A stretch of 64,000 nucleotides of DNA from the NCBI RefSeq assembly GCF_005154805.1, contig NZ_CP039727.1:5081501-5145500 (forward strand), written 5' to 3'. This DNA comes from Bacillus sp. S3 (lineage in GTDB: Bacteria; Bacillota; Bacilli; Bacillales; Cytobacillaceae). The translations under genes and the position numbers were made by a program. Each line of letters starts with the position of its first letter. The stretch's first letter is position 1. Shown piece by piece: positions 45,821-54,528 of the stretch. The notes below the pieces were generated by a model. That model ran no database searches. It was not told the DNA's origin and worked only from the letters and a program-made list of their open reading frames with translations.

Positions 45821-48028
45821 TTAGACTAAAACAGCTGCATTCTTTTTATCGTTGACTATTTGTTCAAATACACCTGTAGCTTGTTCTATATTTCCTATCT
45901 CAGATTTATAAGCAAGCGGGGAGTTACTTAGAATACTATTTTTTTCACATATCCCCCAAATCTTTGTGCCACTGCCCATGTAATCACTTAATTTCGATGG
46001 TAAATATGGATTTATTGGTTTACTATCTTTCGTCTTTGCATCATTAACAACCAAGCAATCAAAAGCAGTAGTTAAATGAAGGAATTCATAGTAACTTGCA
46101 TATGGGTTCACCTTCACAAATTCTTCTACCTTACTTCCCTTTAAGTCTTCTTGTAGAGACGCTGGATTGGCAGTGAAAATATGAAGATTAACATTTTTTC
46201 TAAGTTGTTCGTTGACATTTTCAAGACCCGCAAACAAGTCATCTAAGTTTCTTGTTTGATAAAAAGTACCGAAATAAGCAATATTCACCTTTTCTTTATC
46301 TAAGGCATAATTACTTTCCTTCATGTTATAAAACTCTTTAGGAAGTGTCGGCTGCGGTGAGATCACTGCCTTACTTTTAATCATTTTCTTTATTCTCTTA
46401 ACAGGGAAACTATCTACCATATATTTAAGTTGATTTTCATTGGTGAATATTAACTCATCAGCAAAAAGATAAGGTAAATACTCACACCAGAAAAATAAGT
46501 TGGCATCATTCACAGCTGGGAGCTTGTATTTCTTTGCAATTAATTGATTGGTTTTCTTTATAAATGACTCATCATCAATCTTTGCTTCCCTTGTATTTCC
46601 GTGTATATCTAGCAGGAGAGGATCAGAAAACTCTGCAACCCATTTTACTTTCGGATTAAGCATTTTATATTTGTAAGCAAGAAAATGTGAGCCTGGCCAC
46701 ATAGCACGGCTATATATCTCTTTGTATTTTTTTGTCTTGCCAATTTTGTCCATTCCTAATTTACAGAAATCATCAATGGCTTTCCAATTTGAGAAACTTG
46801 GATAAGAAGGGATTTCTACCCTCTCTTCGATCAGGTCGTCTATTATGTAATTTAACTTGGTGTCTTTTTCTCGAACCTTATCCATTTTATTGTAGACAAC
46901 GTCTACTACTTCGTTCATATTTCGAATCCGTTTTGCCATTACATTTCCGCTCGTATCAACATATGGCGGGAAACAATAAGAAATAATTAACTTATCAGCC
47001 AGCCCTCGATTGACTATTTTATAAGGCAGATAGGATATTTTTAGCTTTTTCATTTCACTAACTACTTTTTCTCGATCTTGATTATTTTCCTTTAGATATC
47101 TATTAATAAAAGATGTTTGGGCATTTATTTTTTGTTTAATAAATGTTAGCTTATTCACGTCCGTCGTTTGATCAAGCAATAGGTCCAGCTGCTTAATAAC
47201 TGCTAATCTTTGGGTAATAAAGAAATCAAACGTCATTGACTGACGTGATACGGAATTATCACGTAAAACTCTATAATAAATCGCTTGCTTATCAATAGGT
47301 ATGACTTTGAATTTTAGATCATTTTTTACAAATAGTTCGATAAAAAATACTACATCTTCTCCACTTTTCAATTCGGTTTTATACTGTATGTCTTTTAGGC
47401 ATATTGTAGGGACCAGTTTACATGCATTAATAGTAGCTACCATATTTAAGGATAAATAGTTATTTTCTTCATTTTTTTCTGCACTGATGATTTGTTTGTT
47501 AATCGCATTATCATGGTCAGCTTTTCCTTGTTCGCTTATATTAACAATCTGTGAAACAACCGTTGTATCAGGTTGAGCATGCTTTAACATCTCTTCCAGG
47601 AAATTAGTTGAAATATAATCATCATCATCTAAAAACACAGTATATTCTCGTTCGGCATGCTGCAATCCAAGATTTCTAGCAGAGGAAGCACTTGCTATAG
47701 AAGAATAGAGTAAAGTAACATTAGTTATTTTGTGTTTTTCTGTGAAATTATTAACAATTGATTCAGTAGAATCCTTTTCCCCATTCATAATGATAATGAC
47801 ATCAAACAGTTCTTGTTTTAAGGTTTGTTTATAAAGTGAATCTAGGCACTTTATAATTACCTTCTCCCCTTTATACGTTGGAACAATGACGCTGATTCCT
47901 TTTTTATATTTTGGTATATGTACATTTTCCTTTGGTTTTGCGGTTAACGCTGGCGTAACAATCAGATTTATTTTTTTCCTGAGCAACTGTATTTCATTCA
48001 ATCTGTTTAGAATTTCTTGCTTGTTCAA
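45821..48028 (-). CDS. two-domain glycosyltransferase (GT2 plus GT4-like)
   Basis: 735 residues. An N-terminal GT-A domain (about 45-290: ISVIVPTYKGEKVI, IIIMNGEKDSTES, SSARNLGLQHA, VFLDDDDYIS) is joined to a C-terminal GT-B-like domain (about 345-730: IISYCFPPYVDTSGNVMAKR, WVAEFSDPLLLDIHG, FTNENQLKYM, NIAYFGTFYQTRNLDDL, PSKLSDYMGSGTKIWGI). Two active domains in one polypeptide suggest a processive enzyme that adds two sugars alternately, that is, the polymerase of the ABC-exported polymer. It sits between the methyltransferase/coiled-coil gene and the dehydrogenase gene. Confidence 0.82.
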   Translation of the reverse strand: MNKQEILNRLNEIQLLRKKINLIVTPALTAKPKENVHIPKYKKGISVIVPTYKGEKVIIKCLDSLYKQTLKQELFDVIIIMNGEKDSTESIVNNFTEKHKITNVTLLYSSIASASSARNLGLQHAEREYTVFLDDDDYISTNFLEEMLKHAQPDTTVVSQIVNISEQGKADHDNAINKQIISAEKNEENNYLSLNMVATINACKLVPTICLKDIQYKTELKSGEDVVFFIELFVKNDLKFKVIPIDKQAIYYRVLRDNSVSRQSMTFDFFITQRLAVIKQLDLLLDQTTDVNKLTFIKQKINAQTSFINRYLKENNQDREKVVSEMKKLKISYLPYKIVNRGLADKLIISYCFPPYVDTSGNVMAKRIRNMNEVVDVVYNKMDKVREKDTKLNYIIDDLIEERVEIPSYPSFSNWKAIDDFCKLGMDKIGKTKKYKEIYSRAMWPGSHFLAYKYKMLNPKVKWVAEFSDPLLLDIHGNTREAKIDDESFIKKTNQLIAKKYKLPAVNDANLFFWCEYLPYLFADELIFTNENQLKYMVDSFPVKRIKKMIKSKAVISPQPTLPKEFYNMKESNYALDKEKVNIAYFGTFYQTRNLDDLFAGLENVNEQLRKNVNLHIFTANPASLQEDLKGSKVEEFVKVNPYASYYEFLHLTTAFDCLVVNDAKTKDSKPINPYLPSKLSDYMGSGTKIWGICEKNSILSNSPLAYKSEIGNIEQATGVFEQIVNDKKNAAVLV

Positions 48029-48033
48029 AGCAT

Positions 48034-49926
48034 TTACCCCCTAGAAATCTTTTTAGCTGAATTACGTTTCATCTGCCAATATTTTATTGTTAAGGAACCA
48101 AGCTTTGAATTTTTTAATGCTAAATATCTTCTTTCCAAAAGGTTGAGTTTGTTCTCTAAATCCTTAATTACTTGTTCTTTTTGGTTTAATTCCTCTTTAT
48201 CTTTTAAATAATGGTTGAGTTCGCTCTCTTCATGATTTAAATTATTCAGCAGGTCCGTTTTCAACAAAGTTAACTGTTTGTTTCGTTCTAAAATGACGTC
48301 ATCTTTTATCTTATTTTCTTCAAGAAGTTGTTTAACTTTGGAGTTTAACTGAACCTTTAATTCCTCTTTTTCTTTTAAATAATGGTTGAGTTCCTTCTCT
48401 TCATTATTTAGAGTATTCATCAGCTCTGTTTTCAACATTGATACCTGTTTGTTTCGTTCTAAAATGACGTCATCTTTTTCGTTCATCTCTTCAAGAAGTT
48501 GTTTATGATTATGATTGAAGTTTGATTGAACCTGTAATTCCTCTTTATCTTTTAAATAATGCTTGAGTCCCTTCTCTTCATTCTGTAAAGTATTCAACAG
48601 CTCCGTTTTCAACATTGTTACCTGTTTGTTTAGTTCTAAAATGACGTCATCTTTTTCGTTCATCTCTTCACATTGAATTTTTAACTTCTTTTCAGTAACC
48701 TTATTCTTCTCGTTTTCTTGAGTTAAAAGAATTCTGCTTTGTTCAATCTCTTTTTTTAATTCCTCTTGGATTACTTTATTGATCTCCTTTGCAAGATTAA
48801 ATTCCATTTTATTTTGTTCTAACTGTTCTTTTAATTCCTCAATATGTACATTTTTTTGAACAAGTTCCTCAACCTTCTTGTCGGAAAGAATCGTAAGCTG
48901 TTCTAAGTTTTCCCTTAGGTTATAAATTTCTATTTCCTTTTGTTCTATTTGTTTATTAAAATTTTCAATATAACTGCGATGTTGATTTTCTACTTTATCA
49001 ATTAATGAATGAATTTGATGGTTTTGCTCTTTCACTTGCTGCAAAAGTCTTCGATTTGTTTCTCTCTCCTCTATTGTTTCACTACTATTCTTACTTTCTA
49101 CCTTTTTAAGTTCACTTAGATAGTCGTTTAACACTTTAATCTGATGATCACGTTGTACAACTTGTTCTTTATACTTTTCGATAGATTGACTATGCTGCGC
49201 TTGTAGGTTTTTCACATATTCATTTTTCTGTCTTAAAGTATGTTGGAAGTTCTCAATTCTCGTTACTAAGCCTCTTTCGACCGTGTAAAAAGCCTTTTCT
49301 AGCTTTTCGATCACCTCACGACTAAATGTCCCCTTATTGGAGAACAGCTTCGTGTCTGAAGTCTTTTTACAAACTACACCAACCCAATTTCCAAGGTATT
49401 CTATTTTTTCAATAGAAAAGTATGTAGACAAATGATCATACAAATCTAAAAAATAATACGTGCGTTTATGATCAAAGTAATCATTAATTCCAAAAGGAAC
49501 GGTTACTACTAATAGACCATCGTTCTCTAAGTGATCAAAAATTTTTTTTAGAAAACTATAGGGGTCCGATATATGTTCAAGTACCTCTGTTAATAAGATT
49601 GTTTCATAGGAAGATTCCAATTCTTTTTCGGTCATAAAGTTTGCCACTTTAAATGTAACCTTCTGTTGAACCGTAGCATGCTCATTTTCTAAGTCCGATT
49701 TTGCATAGTCAATCGATTCCTGCGCAATATCAATCGCATCAACATTTTTACCCTCACGGCCTAAAATAATGGGTACTACTCCTTGCGAACAGCCTATATC
49801 TAAAATATGCTCTCCTTTAACTTGGTTAACAATCCAATTAATACGGTTTCTGGTTTTTACACTAAAGTCTTCCCCCATATTCCCTTTATAGGCTTCTGAG
49901 ATTCTATCTAATGGCTTTTTAGTCAT
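48034..49926 (-). CDS. SAM methyltransferase with long coiled-coil C-terminus
   Basis: 630 residues from ATG 49926 (AGAGG 8 bases upstream); the ATG at 50037 would overlap the next gene and add 37 unrelated residues. A class I methyltransferase domain (about 10-190) shows ILDIGCSQGVVPIILG, VDAIDIAQESI, ILLTEVLEHISDP and LVVTVPFG. From about 215 to 610 it is an almost unbroken, charged, heptad-like coiled coil containing three tandem 57-59 residue repeats (MNEKDDVILExNKQ...NEExxLxHYLKDKEEL), and it ends in a basic segment (YWQMKRNSAKKISRG). This layout resembles the WbdD-type capping enzyme with a coiled-coil ruler. There is no kinase domain. Function inferred from layout and neighbours. Confidence 0.75.
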   Translation of the reverse strand: MTKKPLDRISEAYKGNMGEDFSVKTRNRINWIVNQVKGEHILDIGCSQGVVPIILGREGKNVDAIDIAQESIDYAKSDLENEHATVQQKVTFKVANFMTEKELESSYETILLTEVLEHISDPYSFLKKIFDHLENDGLLVVTVPFGINDYFDHKRTYYFLDLYDHLSTYFSIEKIEYLGNWVGVVCKKTSDTKLFSNKGTFSREVIEKLEKAFYTVERGLVTRIENFQHTLRQKNEYVKNLQAQHSQSIEKYKEQVVQRDHQIKVLNDYLSELKKVESKNSSETIEERETNRRLLQQVKEQNHQIHSLIDKVENQHRSYIENFNKQIEQKEIEIYNLRENLEQLTILSDKKVEELVQKNVHIEELKEQLEQNKMEFNLAKEINKVIQEELKKEIEQSRILLTQENEKNKVTEKKLKIQCEEMNEKDDVILELNKQVTMLKTELLNTLQNEEKGLKHYLKDKEELQVQSNFNHNHKQLLEEMNEKDDVILERNKQVSMLKTELMNTLNNEEKELNHYLKEKEELKVQLNSKVKQLLEENKIKDDVILERNKQLTLLKTDLLNNLNHEESELNHYLKDKEELNQKEQVIKDLENKLNLLERRYLALKNSKLGSLTIKYWQMKRNSAKKISRG

Positions 49927-49981
49927 TTCATTTTCCTCTCTAAGTGGTAGAAATTTTATATCAGTGTTTAGCAGCAACGTA

Positions 49982-51313
49982 TTATATACTCGAATTAGTT
50001 GATGTCTGGAAATTACTTTTCCCTTTATAAATGACATGTCTATAAATAGTTAGGAATTCTTGCTTCTCTTCTTCCCAATTATATTTAAACCGGGCAGCAA
50101 TACTGTTTTGACTAAATTGTTCCCTTAATGTTGGATTTAAAAGCAAGTTATTAACGGCAGCAGCTATTTCTTCATAGTTATGAGAATCTACTGTAATCCC
50201 AGTCTGCTCTTCCTCTACCACCTTTTTTATTTCAGGAAAATCACAAGCAATTACTGGAATTCCACTCATCATGTATTCGAATAATTTATTCGATGAAGCT
50301 GAATAGTGGTTAAAACATACATTGTTTAATACTTGAAAACCTACATAAGCATTTCTCGTGTATTTTGGCAGTTCCGCTAGCGGAACCTTTGGAAGAAATT
50401 TCACTTTGTCTTGAAGTTTCATTTCTCGAACCATATTTTGTAATTCTTTTTTGATTTTCCCATCACCTATGAGAACCAAAATTCCTTCATTAAAAAGTGG
50501 TGCGGCTTTTATCAATTTATCTAAACCTCTACCAGTTTGAATCCCCCCCTGGTAAAGTAGAATTTTTTCGTGTTTTGGAATATTTAATATCCCATGTAGA
50601 TCGACTCTTTCGTCATTCATACTTGTTTGTTTAAACGGATAGTTATGAACAACCTTTGGATAAAACCCGTACAATTTTTCGTTATAGACTGCTCTCGTAT
50701 GATTTTCTACCATCATATCATCAATCTTTTTGATTAAAAAACCTTCTAAATCCCCATAAACCGGACTTTGATATCCTGTACGGCTCGTTTGTACCTCATG
50801 GGAATCATATATCAATTTTTTACATTTCAAGCGCCATTTGGAGGAAATATACCCTTGTAACAGTGTATTTAAGTCATTCGAATGATAGATATCGTAGTTC
50901 TTTCTATAGCCCATTAGAATCATGCGAAGAATAAGACTTCCTCTAATCCAAACAATGTTAAGTTTTGTTTTCAATATTATTACAGCTAATAAAGTTATAA
51001 TCGAAAATAACACCGGGACGTTATATATCAACAATCCCCATACACATAATAAAAAGGCTCCAAACAATTTATGTTGTAAGGAGCACCTGTATACTTTCTG
51101 GATTAATTCAAGTAAAACGGGATATCTTCTAAGTCGATATACCTTAAAGTTTTCGTTTCTTTGTTCAAATCTTGGCAGTGAAGCATCCTTTGGATCATGG
51201 ATACACACTAAATCGACTTCATACCCTGCCTCCGATAATGCTGTACATTCCCGCAATACTCTAGCATCGTTTGTGAAGTGATTCCATACGAACATGCACA
51301 CTTTTTTCGACAT
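49982..51313 (-). CDS. glycosyltransferase family 4
   Basis: 443 residues from ATG 51313 (GGGAGG 9 bases upstream; other ATGs at 51322 and 51352 are poorly spaced). N-terminal KVCMFVWNHFTNDARVLRECTALSEAGYEV is typical of WbpY/TuaC-like transferases. A hydrophobic segment lies at about 85-120 (membrane-associated). The donor domain has LLYQGGIQTGRGLD, VLIGDGKIK and SSNKLFEYMMSGIPVIACDFP. The start overlaps the end of the upstream GT4 gene by about 50 bases, indicating coupling. Donor unknown. Confidence 0.88.
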   Translation of the reverse strand: MSKKVCMFVWNHFTNDARVLRECTALSEAGYEVDLVCIHDPKDASLPRFEQRNENFKVYRLRRYPVLLELIQKVYRCSLQHKLFGAFLLCVWGLLIYNVPVLFSIITLLAVIILKTKLNIVWIRGSLILRMILMGYRKNYDIYHSNDLNTLLQGYISSKWRLKCKKLIYDSHEVQTSRTGYQSPVYGDLEGFLIKKIDDMMVENHTRAVYNEKLYGFYPKVVHNYPFKQTSMNDERVDLHGILNIPKHEKILLYQGGIQTGRGLDKLIKAAPLFNEGILVLIGDGKIKKELQNMVREMKLQDKVKFLPKVPLAELPKYTRNAYVGFQVLNNVCFNHYSASSNKLFEYMMSGIPVIACDFPEIKKVVEEEQTGITVDSHNYEEIAAAVNNLLLNPTLREQFSQNSIAARFKYNWEEEKQEFLTIYRHVIYKGKSNFQTSTNSSI

Positions 51314-52538
51314 CTTTTGCATCCTCCCTTTGCCGCGATAACCTAGTATCACTCATGTATTCTACCAAACTAGCAATATTCATCTCCCAATTAAATTGAG
51401 TAAGAATAAGTTGCTGTGCTTTTCGAGTCATTTGTGTTCTTACTGGGTCGTTCTCTAACAGCTTGACAATTTGTGTAACTATTTGTTGTGGATCGCTGCC
51501 ATTTATTGCTATTCCTACACCTTCATGATTAATTAAATCCTTGGCGTATCCATCCACCACACCAAGGATTGGAACACCGCATGTCATATAATCAATCATT
51601 TTTCCAGGCAGAACCGTTTTAAAGACTTCCTTGTCCTTTAAGGTTACTATTCCTAAATCGTGTTCAGCCATCACTTTAAAGCATTGTTTTTTGGTCATTG
51701 GTTTCATAAATTTTACACTTTTATACTGTTTAATCGAATCAATCAGCTGCCTCCTATGGACTCCATAACCAATAATCGTTAGCTGAATGTCATGCTCCGC
51801 TAAAAGAGGGACGAGTTGATGAATAATTTCCGTATTTTGCGCAAGCCCAAGATTACCGGCATAAATTAATTTTCGTGTCCCCTTTTTCCTTTTGATCGGA
51901 GCTAGTTCTTCTTTGATTACGCTATTGGGAATGTAAAGGATTTTGGATTCTTGAATTCCTGCTTTCCTTTGAATATACTCTTTAAACCCCATACTATTGA
52001 TGACGATTTTATCGGACTTTTTATACAGGATTTTTTCTAAAGCTCCAAAGAATTTCAGAATGAGATCATGATCAAATACTCCTACCCCTTTTAACGATTC
52101 TGGCCATAAATCCCGTATATCTAAAATGAACTTTGTTTTGTATCTATATTTAGCAAAAAGGCCGACAAATCCGGTGAAAATCGGTGGTGAGGTAACAAAA
52201 ATATAATCATATTTCTGTTTATCTTGAAGAATTAGCCATATAAACTTGAACGCAATTTCCAAGTAATAAAATAAGCGATTCAATAGTTGATTTGAATATT
52301 TTCTGCTGCTAATTTTAATTCTTTTAATGTGCGAATGATCGTCATTCAATGACTCCTCATCCCAAAATTCTTCATTTTGATAAATCTTCTTATTTGGGTA
52401 TGAAGGTTCAGTAGTGAGCACCGATACATCAAAATCATTTTTCCCCAACAATGTATATAGGTGTTTAATGCGGTTGGCATGACTCCCTATTTCCGGGTAA
52501 AAATGCTGCGAAATAATTAGTACACGTTTCACTTCCAT
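51261..52538 (-). CDS. glycosyltransferase family 4, WbuB-like
   Basis: Up to 426 residues. VLIISQHFYPEIGSHANRI, PSYPNKKIY, VTSPPIFTG, DIRDLWPESLKGVG and YAGNLGLAQN are those of WbuB/ManNAc- and FucNAc-transferase-like GT4 enzymes; VLPGKMIDYMTCGVPILGV forms the donor-binding part. The start is ATG 52538, or possibly GTG 52532 where AAGGGG is 8 bases upstream; the further ATG at 52577 is not favoured. First gene of the operon that ends with tagGH, and the gene behind the second leader RNA. Confidence 0.9.
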   Translation of the reverse strand: MEVKRVLIISQHFYPEIGSHANRIKHLYTLLGKNDFDVSVLTTEPSYPNKKIYQNEEFWDEESLNDDHSHIKRIKISSRKYSNQLLNRLFYYLEIAFKFIWLILQDKQKYDYIFVTSPPIFTGFVGLFAKYRYKTKFILDIRDLWPESLKGVGVFDHDLILKFFGALEKILYKKSDKIVINSMGFKEYIQRKAGIQESKILYIPNSVIKEELAPIKRKKGTRKLIYAGNLGLAQNTEIIHQLVPLLAEHDIQLTIIGYGVHRRQLIDSIKQYKSVKFMKPMTKKQCFKVMAEHDLGIVTLKDKEVFKTVLPGKMIDYMTCGVPILGVVDGYAKDLINHEGVGIAINGSDPQQIVTQIVKLLENDPVRTQMTRKAQQLILTQFNWEMNIASLVEYMSDTRLSRQREDAKDVEKSVHVRMESLHKRC

Positions 52539-52600
52539 TACCCCTTTTTCTATTTCAATTTTGCTGTCATGCTTCACTAACTCTGATTATTAAATTCAAC

Positions 52601-52705
52601 CAATAAAAAAATATCTAATGTAAAAATAAGAGATTCAACACTTATCTTTTCATTAGATATCCGAGCTACTAAAATGAGTGAGATAGGTGTTCCTCTGACA
52701 TGCTA
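52601..52705 (-). ncRNA. second EAR-like leader RNA, upstream of the TagGH operon
   Basis: Minus-strand order: TAGCATGTCAGAGGA core (52691-52705), about 30 bases, then hairpin arms ATATCTAATG (52651-52660) and CATTAGATAT (52611-52620), then TTTTTTATTG. The arms and core match those at 22598-22705. The loop contains GTGTT, complementary to AACAC just after the core (possible pseudoknot). It ends about 65-75 bases before the first gene. Reads as a leader hairpin/terminator with an antitermination core; not tested by covariance search. Confidence 0.55.
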
Positions 52706-52824
52706 TTCCGGTAATAACTAAAAATATTGTGCCAGCAGGTTTTGGGAAACTAGATCATCATCATTTGCAATGACCCCTCTAAGGTCTTTCATTGAAACCA
52801 GTTTATCCTTTTTTCAACAGAGAT

Positions 52825-52902
52825 TAAATGCGACGATTGGTGGGTTTTACGTGTTGAACATGGTCTTACTTTAATCAATCTGGGACTTTGAATGGACATG
52901 AC
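52825..52902 (+). pseudogene. 3' remnant of a surface-protein gene (last wall-binding repeat)
   Basis: From 52861 TGGTCTTACTTTAATCAATC parallels TGGTATTACTTTAACCAAAG at the end of the second surface gene, giving W-S-Y-F-N-Q-S-G, and continues as AATGGACATGA before the shared terminator. Upstream, 52828-52860 still resembles the ATGCAGACGGGCTGG repeat start but with an indel and a stop in frame. No intact ORF remains. It is probably the tail of a lost paralogue. Confidence 0.6.
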
Positions 52903-52936
52903 AAAAACTCCCTAAGTCCGCTTTAGGGAGTGTTTT
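52903..52936 (+). terminator. orphan terminator behind the surface-gene remnant
   Basis: ACTCCCTAA pairs with TTAGGGAGT across a 7-base loop, then TGTTTTA. It is the same terminator family as at 36707, but one base of the outer stem is lost. The 40 bases downstream match those after the 38081 terminator. Confidence 0.75.
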
Positions 52937-53367
52937 ATCGGGTTCACTCTTCTGTTTGATAGTCAGCAATATCACCAATATACGCTACCATAGCACCCAT
53001 CCTTTTCTACCACACTCTTTTTCCACTACTGATCAGTGAGATTGGGTGATGATGATGACATTACGGCGGGATGCTTCCTGGTATTACTTCTTCATTTGGT
53101 TTACCTCAAGCATTTCCTAGACCGTAATGCACTCCTTGTTCACGAATAAAGTCCAGCTCCTCCATTCTTTCTATTCCTTCTTTGTTCTGCTAGCCGGTTA
53201 ATCCATTTACACCATTCCTCTCACTCGCAAACTCAGGCTATTTTTCAGCTAAACTCCTTTATTTCATCCAAGTTCCAAGTTTTTGGTTTTTTATTCCACA
53301 AAATGCCCCTAAAATGGTATTATATACCTGTCTAAAACTCAAAACCTTTTACTAGGAGTGTCTTTGA
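52937..53367. other. non-coding stretch with decayed surface-gene sequence
   Basis: No ORF with an RBS was found. 52943-52965 repeats the sequence behind the 38081 terminator. Near 53073-53090 GCTTCCTGGTATTACTTC looks like a fragment of a wall-binding repeat (S-W-Y-Y-F). The rest shows nothing recognisable. Confidence 0.45.
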
Positions 53368-53532
53368 ATGTCATCTTTATTAATCCTCATTGAAAATTAT
53401 CGCCATGAAATGTTTGAATTAGCGGAAAAGTACGGACCTACTTCGGAGCAAACGCTTGAATGCAGCCAGCAGTTAGATCAATTATTAAACTTATTGATGA
53501 AAACGGAGAAACATAAAGGACTCATTTCGTAA
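53368..53532 (+). CDS. Spo0E-like aspartyl-phosphate phosphatase
   Basis: 54-residue ORF with AGGAG 9 bases before the ATG. Two predicted helices and the family motif SQQLDQLLN (S-x-x-L-D) are present, preceded by IENYRHEMFELAEKYG. Small Spo0E proteins dephosphorylate Spo0A-P and delay sporulation. It stands alone in the intergenic region on the plus strand. The motif is short, so identification rests on length, helix pattern and the SxxLD signature. Confidence 0.75.
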   Translation: MSSLLILIENYRHEMFELAEKYGPTSEQTLECSQQLDQLLNLLMKTEKHKGLIS

Positions 53533-53741
53533 CGGACACCCATTGGAAATTCGTTCTCTTATTTCATCATTTTTTATATAGGGTTTTCGGTCATTTCATG
53601 TTTTTACATTATCAAAAATACAATCTATCTAACTTTTACATGAGATCAGACTCCATCATTCATTATTTCCTTTGTATAACGATCCTCTTTTCGAAATAAT
53701 AAATGTTGAATAAAGTGATAGTTATGAGCTGTTTTCACAAA

Positions 53742-53780
53742 ACAAAAAGGCTGTCGAAATGGAATCCCTTCAACAGCCTT
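53742..53780 (-). terminator. terminator of the 51-residue minus-strand ORF
   Basis: Minus strand: AAGGCTGT pairs with ACAGCCTT (8 bp, 18-base loop) and is followed by TTTGTTTTG. Confidence 0.8.
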
Positions 53781-53799
53781 ATCAATCTATTCTATATAT

Positions 53800-53955
53800 T
53801 TAGCAGACAACTAATTGTCGCAAGTCTGCTGTTAATTCTTCCATCATTTTTTCCAGCGTGATTTCTGTCTCACTTATACCTTTATCATACGCCTTTTTCA
53901 TAATCTCTGAAAAATCGGTGATATTCGAGCCATTCTTCTTCGCTTCCCGCTCCAA
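53800..53955 (-). CDS. small hypothetical protein
   Basis: 51 residues from a TTG with AAGAGGAGG about 9 bases upstream; a strong terminator follows 20 bases after the stop. Charged and helical (ITDFSEIMKKAYDKGISETE, LEKMMEELTADLRQL). No family recognised; the size and helices recall small sporulation or regulatory proteins but the Spo0E SxxLD motif is absent. Confidence 0.55.
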   Translation of the reverse strand: MEREAKKNGSNITDFSEIMKKAYDKGISETEITLEKMMEELTADLRQLVVC

Positions 53956-54528
53956 ATTCCAAAATCCTCCTCTTAATCTATTTAGTTACCTATTCTACTA
54001 GAAGGCAATTGGATTGTAAATACATTTCCAGTTCGGAATTGTGGAAAATATATGAATTTTGTCGAAGCAGTGGAGGTTTTTGATTTTGGTATTCAGCACG
54101 CTGGCAAAAGACTAAAAAGTTTCCTATTTTTATTTTCTTCTCCGGATTCTCCACCCTAAATTAGATATGCAGAATCATGCAACGGCCCGCACTAGTTTTT
54201 GATACCTAATCAAAATGATTTCTTCTTTTGATTCTTAACTATTGTCGAATCCTGTTTAGTGTCCGGTTTTTCCTTTAGCTAGCTTGTTTACTAGAGGTTT
54301 TTTGATAGAAATAAAGATTATAACCCGAGTTACTACTATCTGCATAGTTTTTTCTCCTAAATTTTTCTAATTTGTCATAATTACCTTCATCCAAAGGCTT
54401 CATTTAGTATTATTATTCAATTGTAAGATTCTTTTAAAAATAATTTGAAAGGGGAATCAAACTCTAAATATTTACATTTTTTGACAAGAAATAAAGAGAG
54501 AGCGAGAACAGAAAGAGAGGGACTTCGG
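53956..54528. other. intergenic region before the third surface gene
   Basis: A/T-rich, no ORF with good translation signals. It should hold the promoter of the surface gene, but no convincing -35/-10 pair was identified. A TTG at 54445 in frame with the surface protein lies upstream of the chosen start. Confidence 0.5.

Noticed and set aside
53800..53955. Second Spo0E-like protein
   Set aside because: The size fits, but the SxxLD motif is missing; left as hypothetical.
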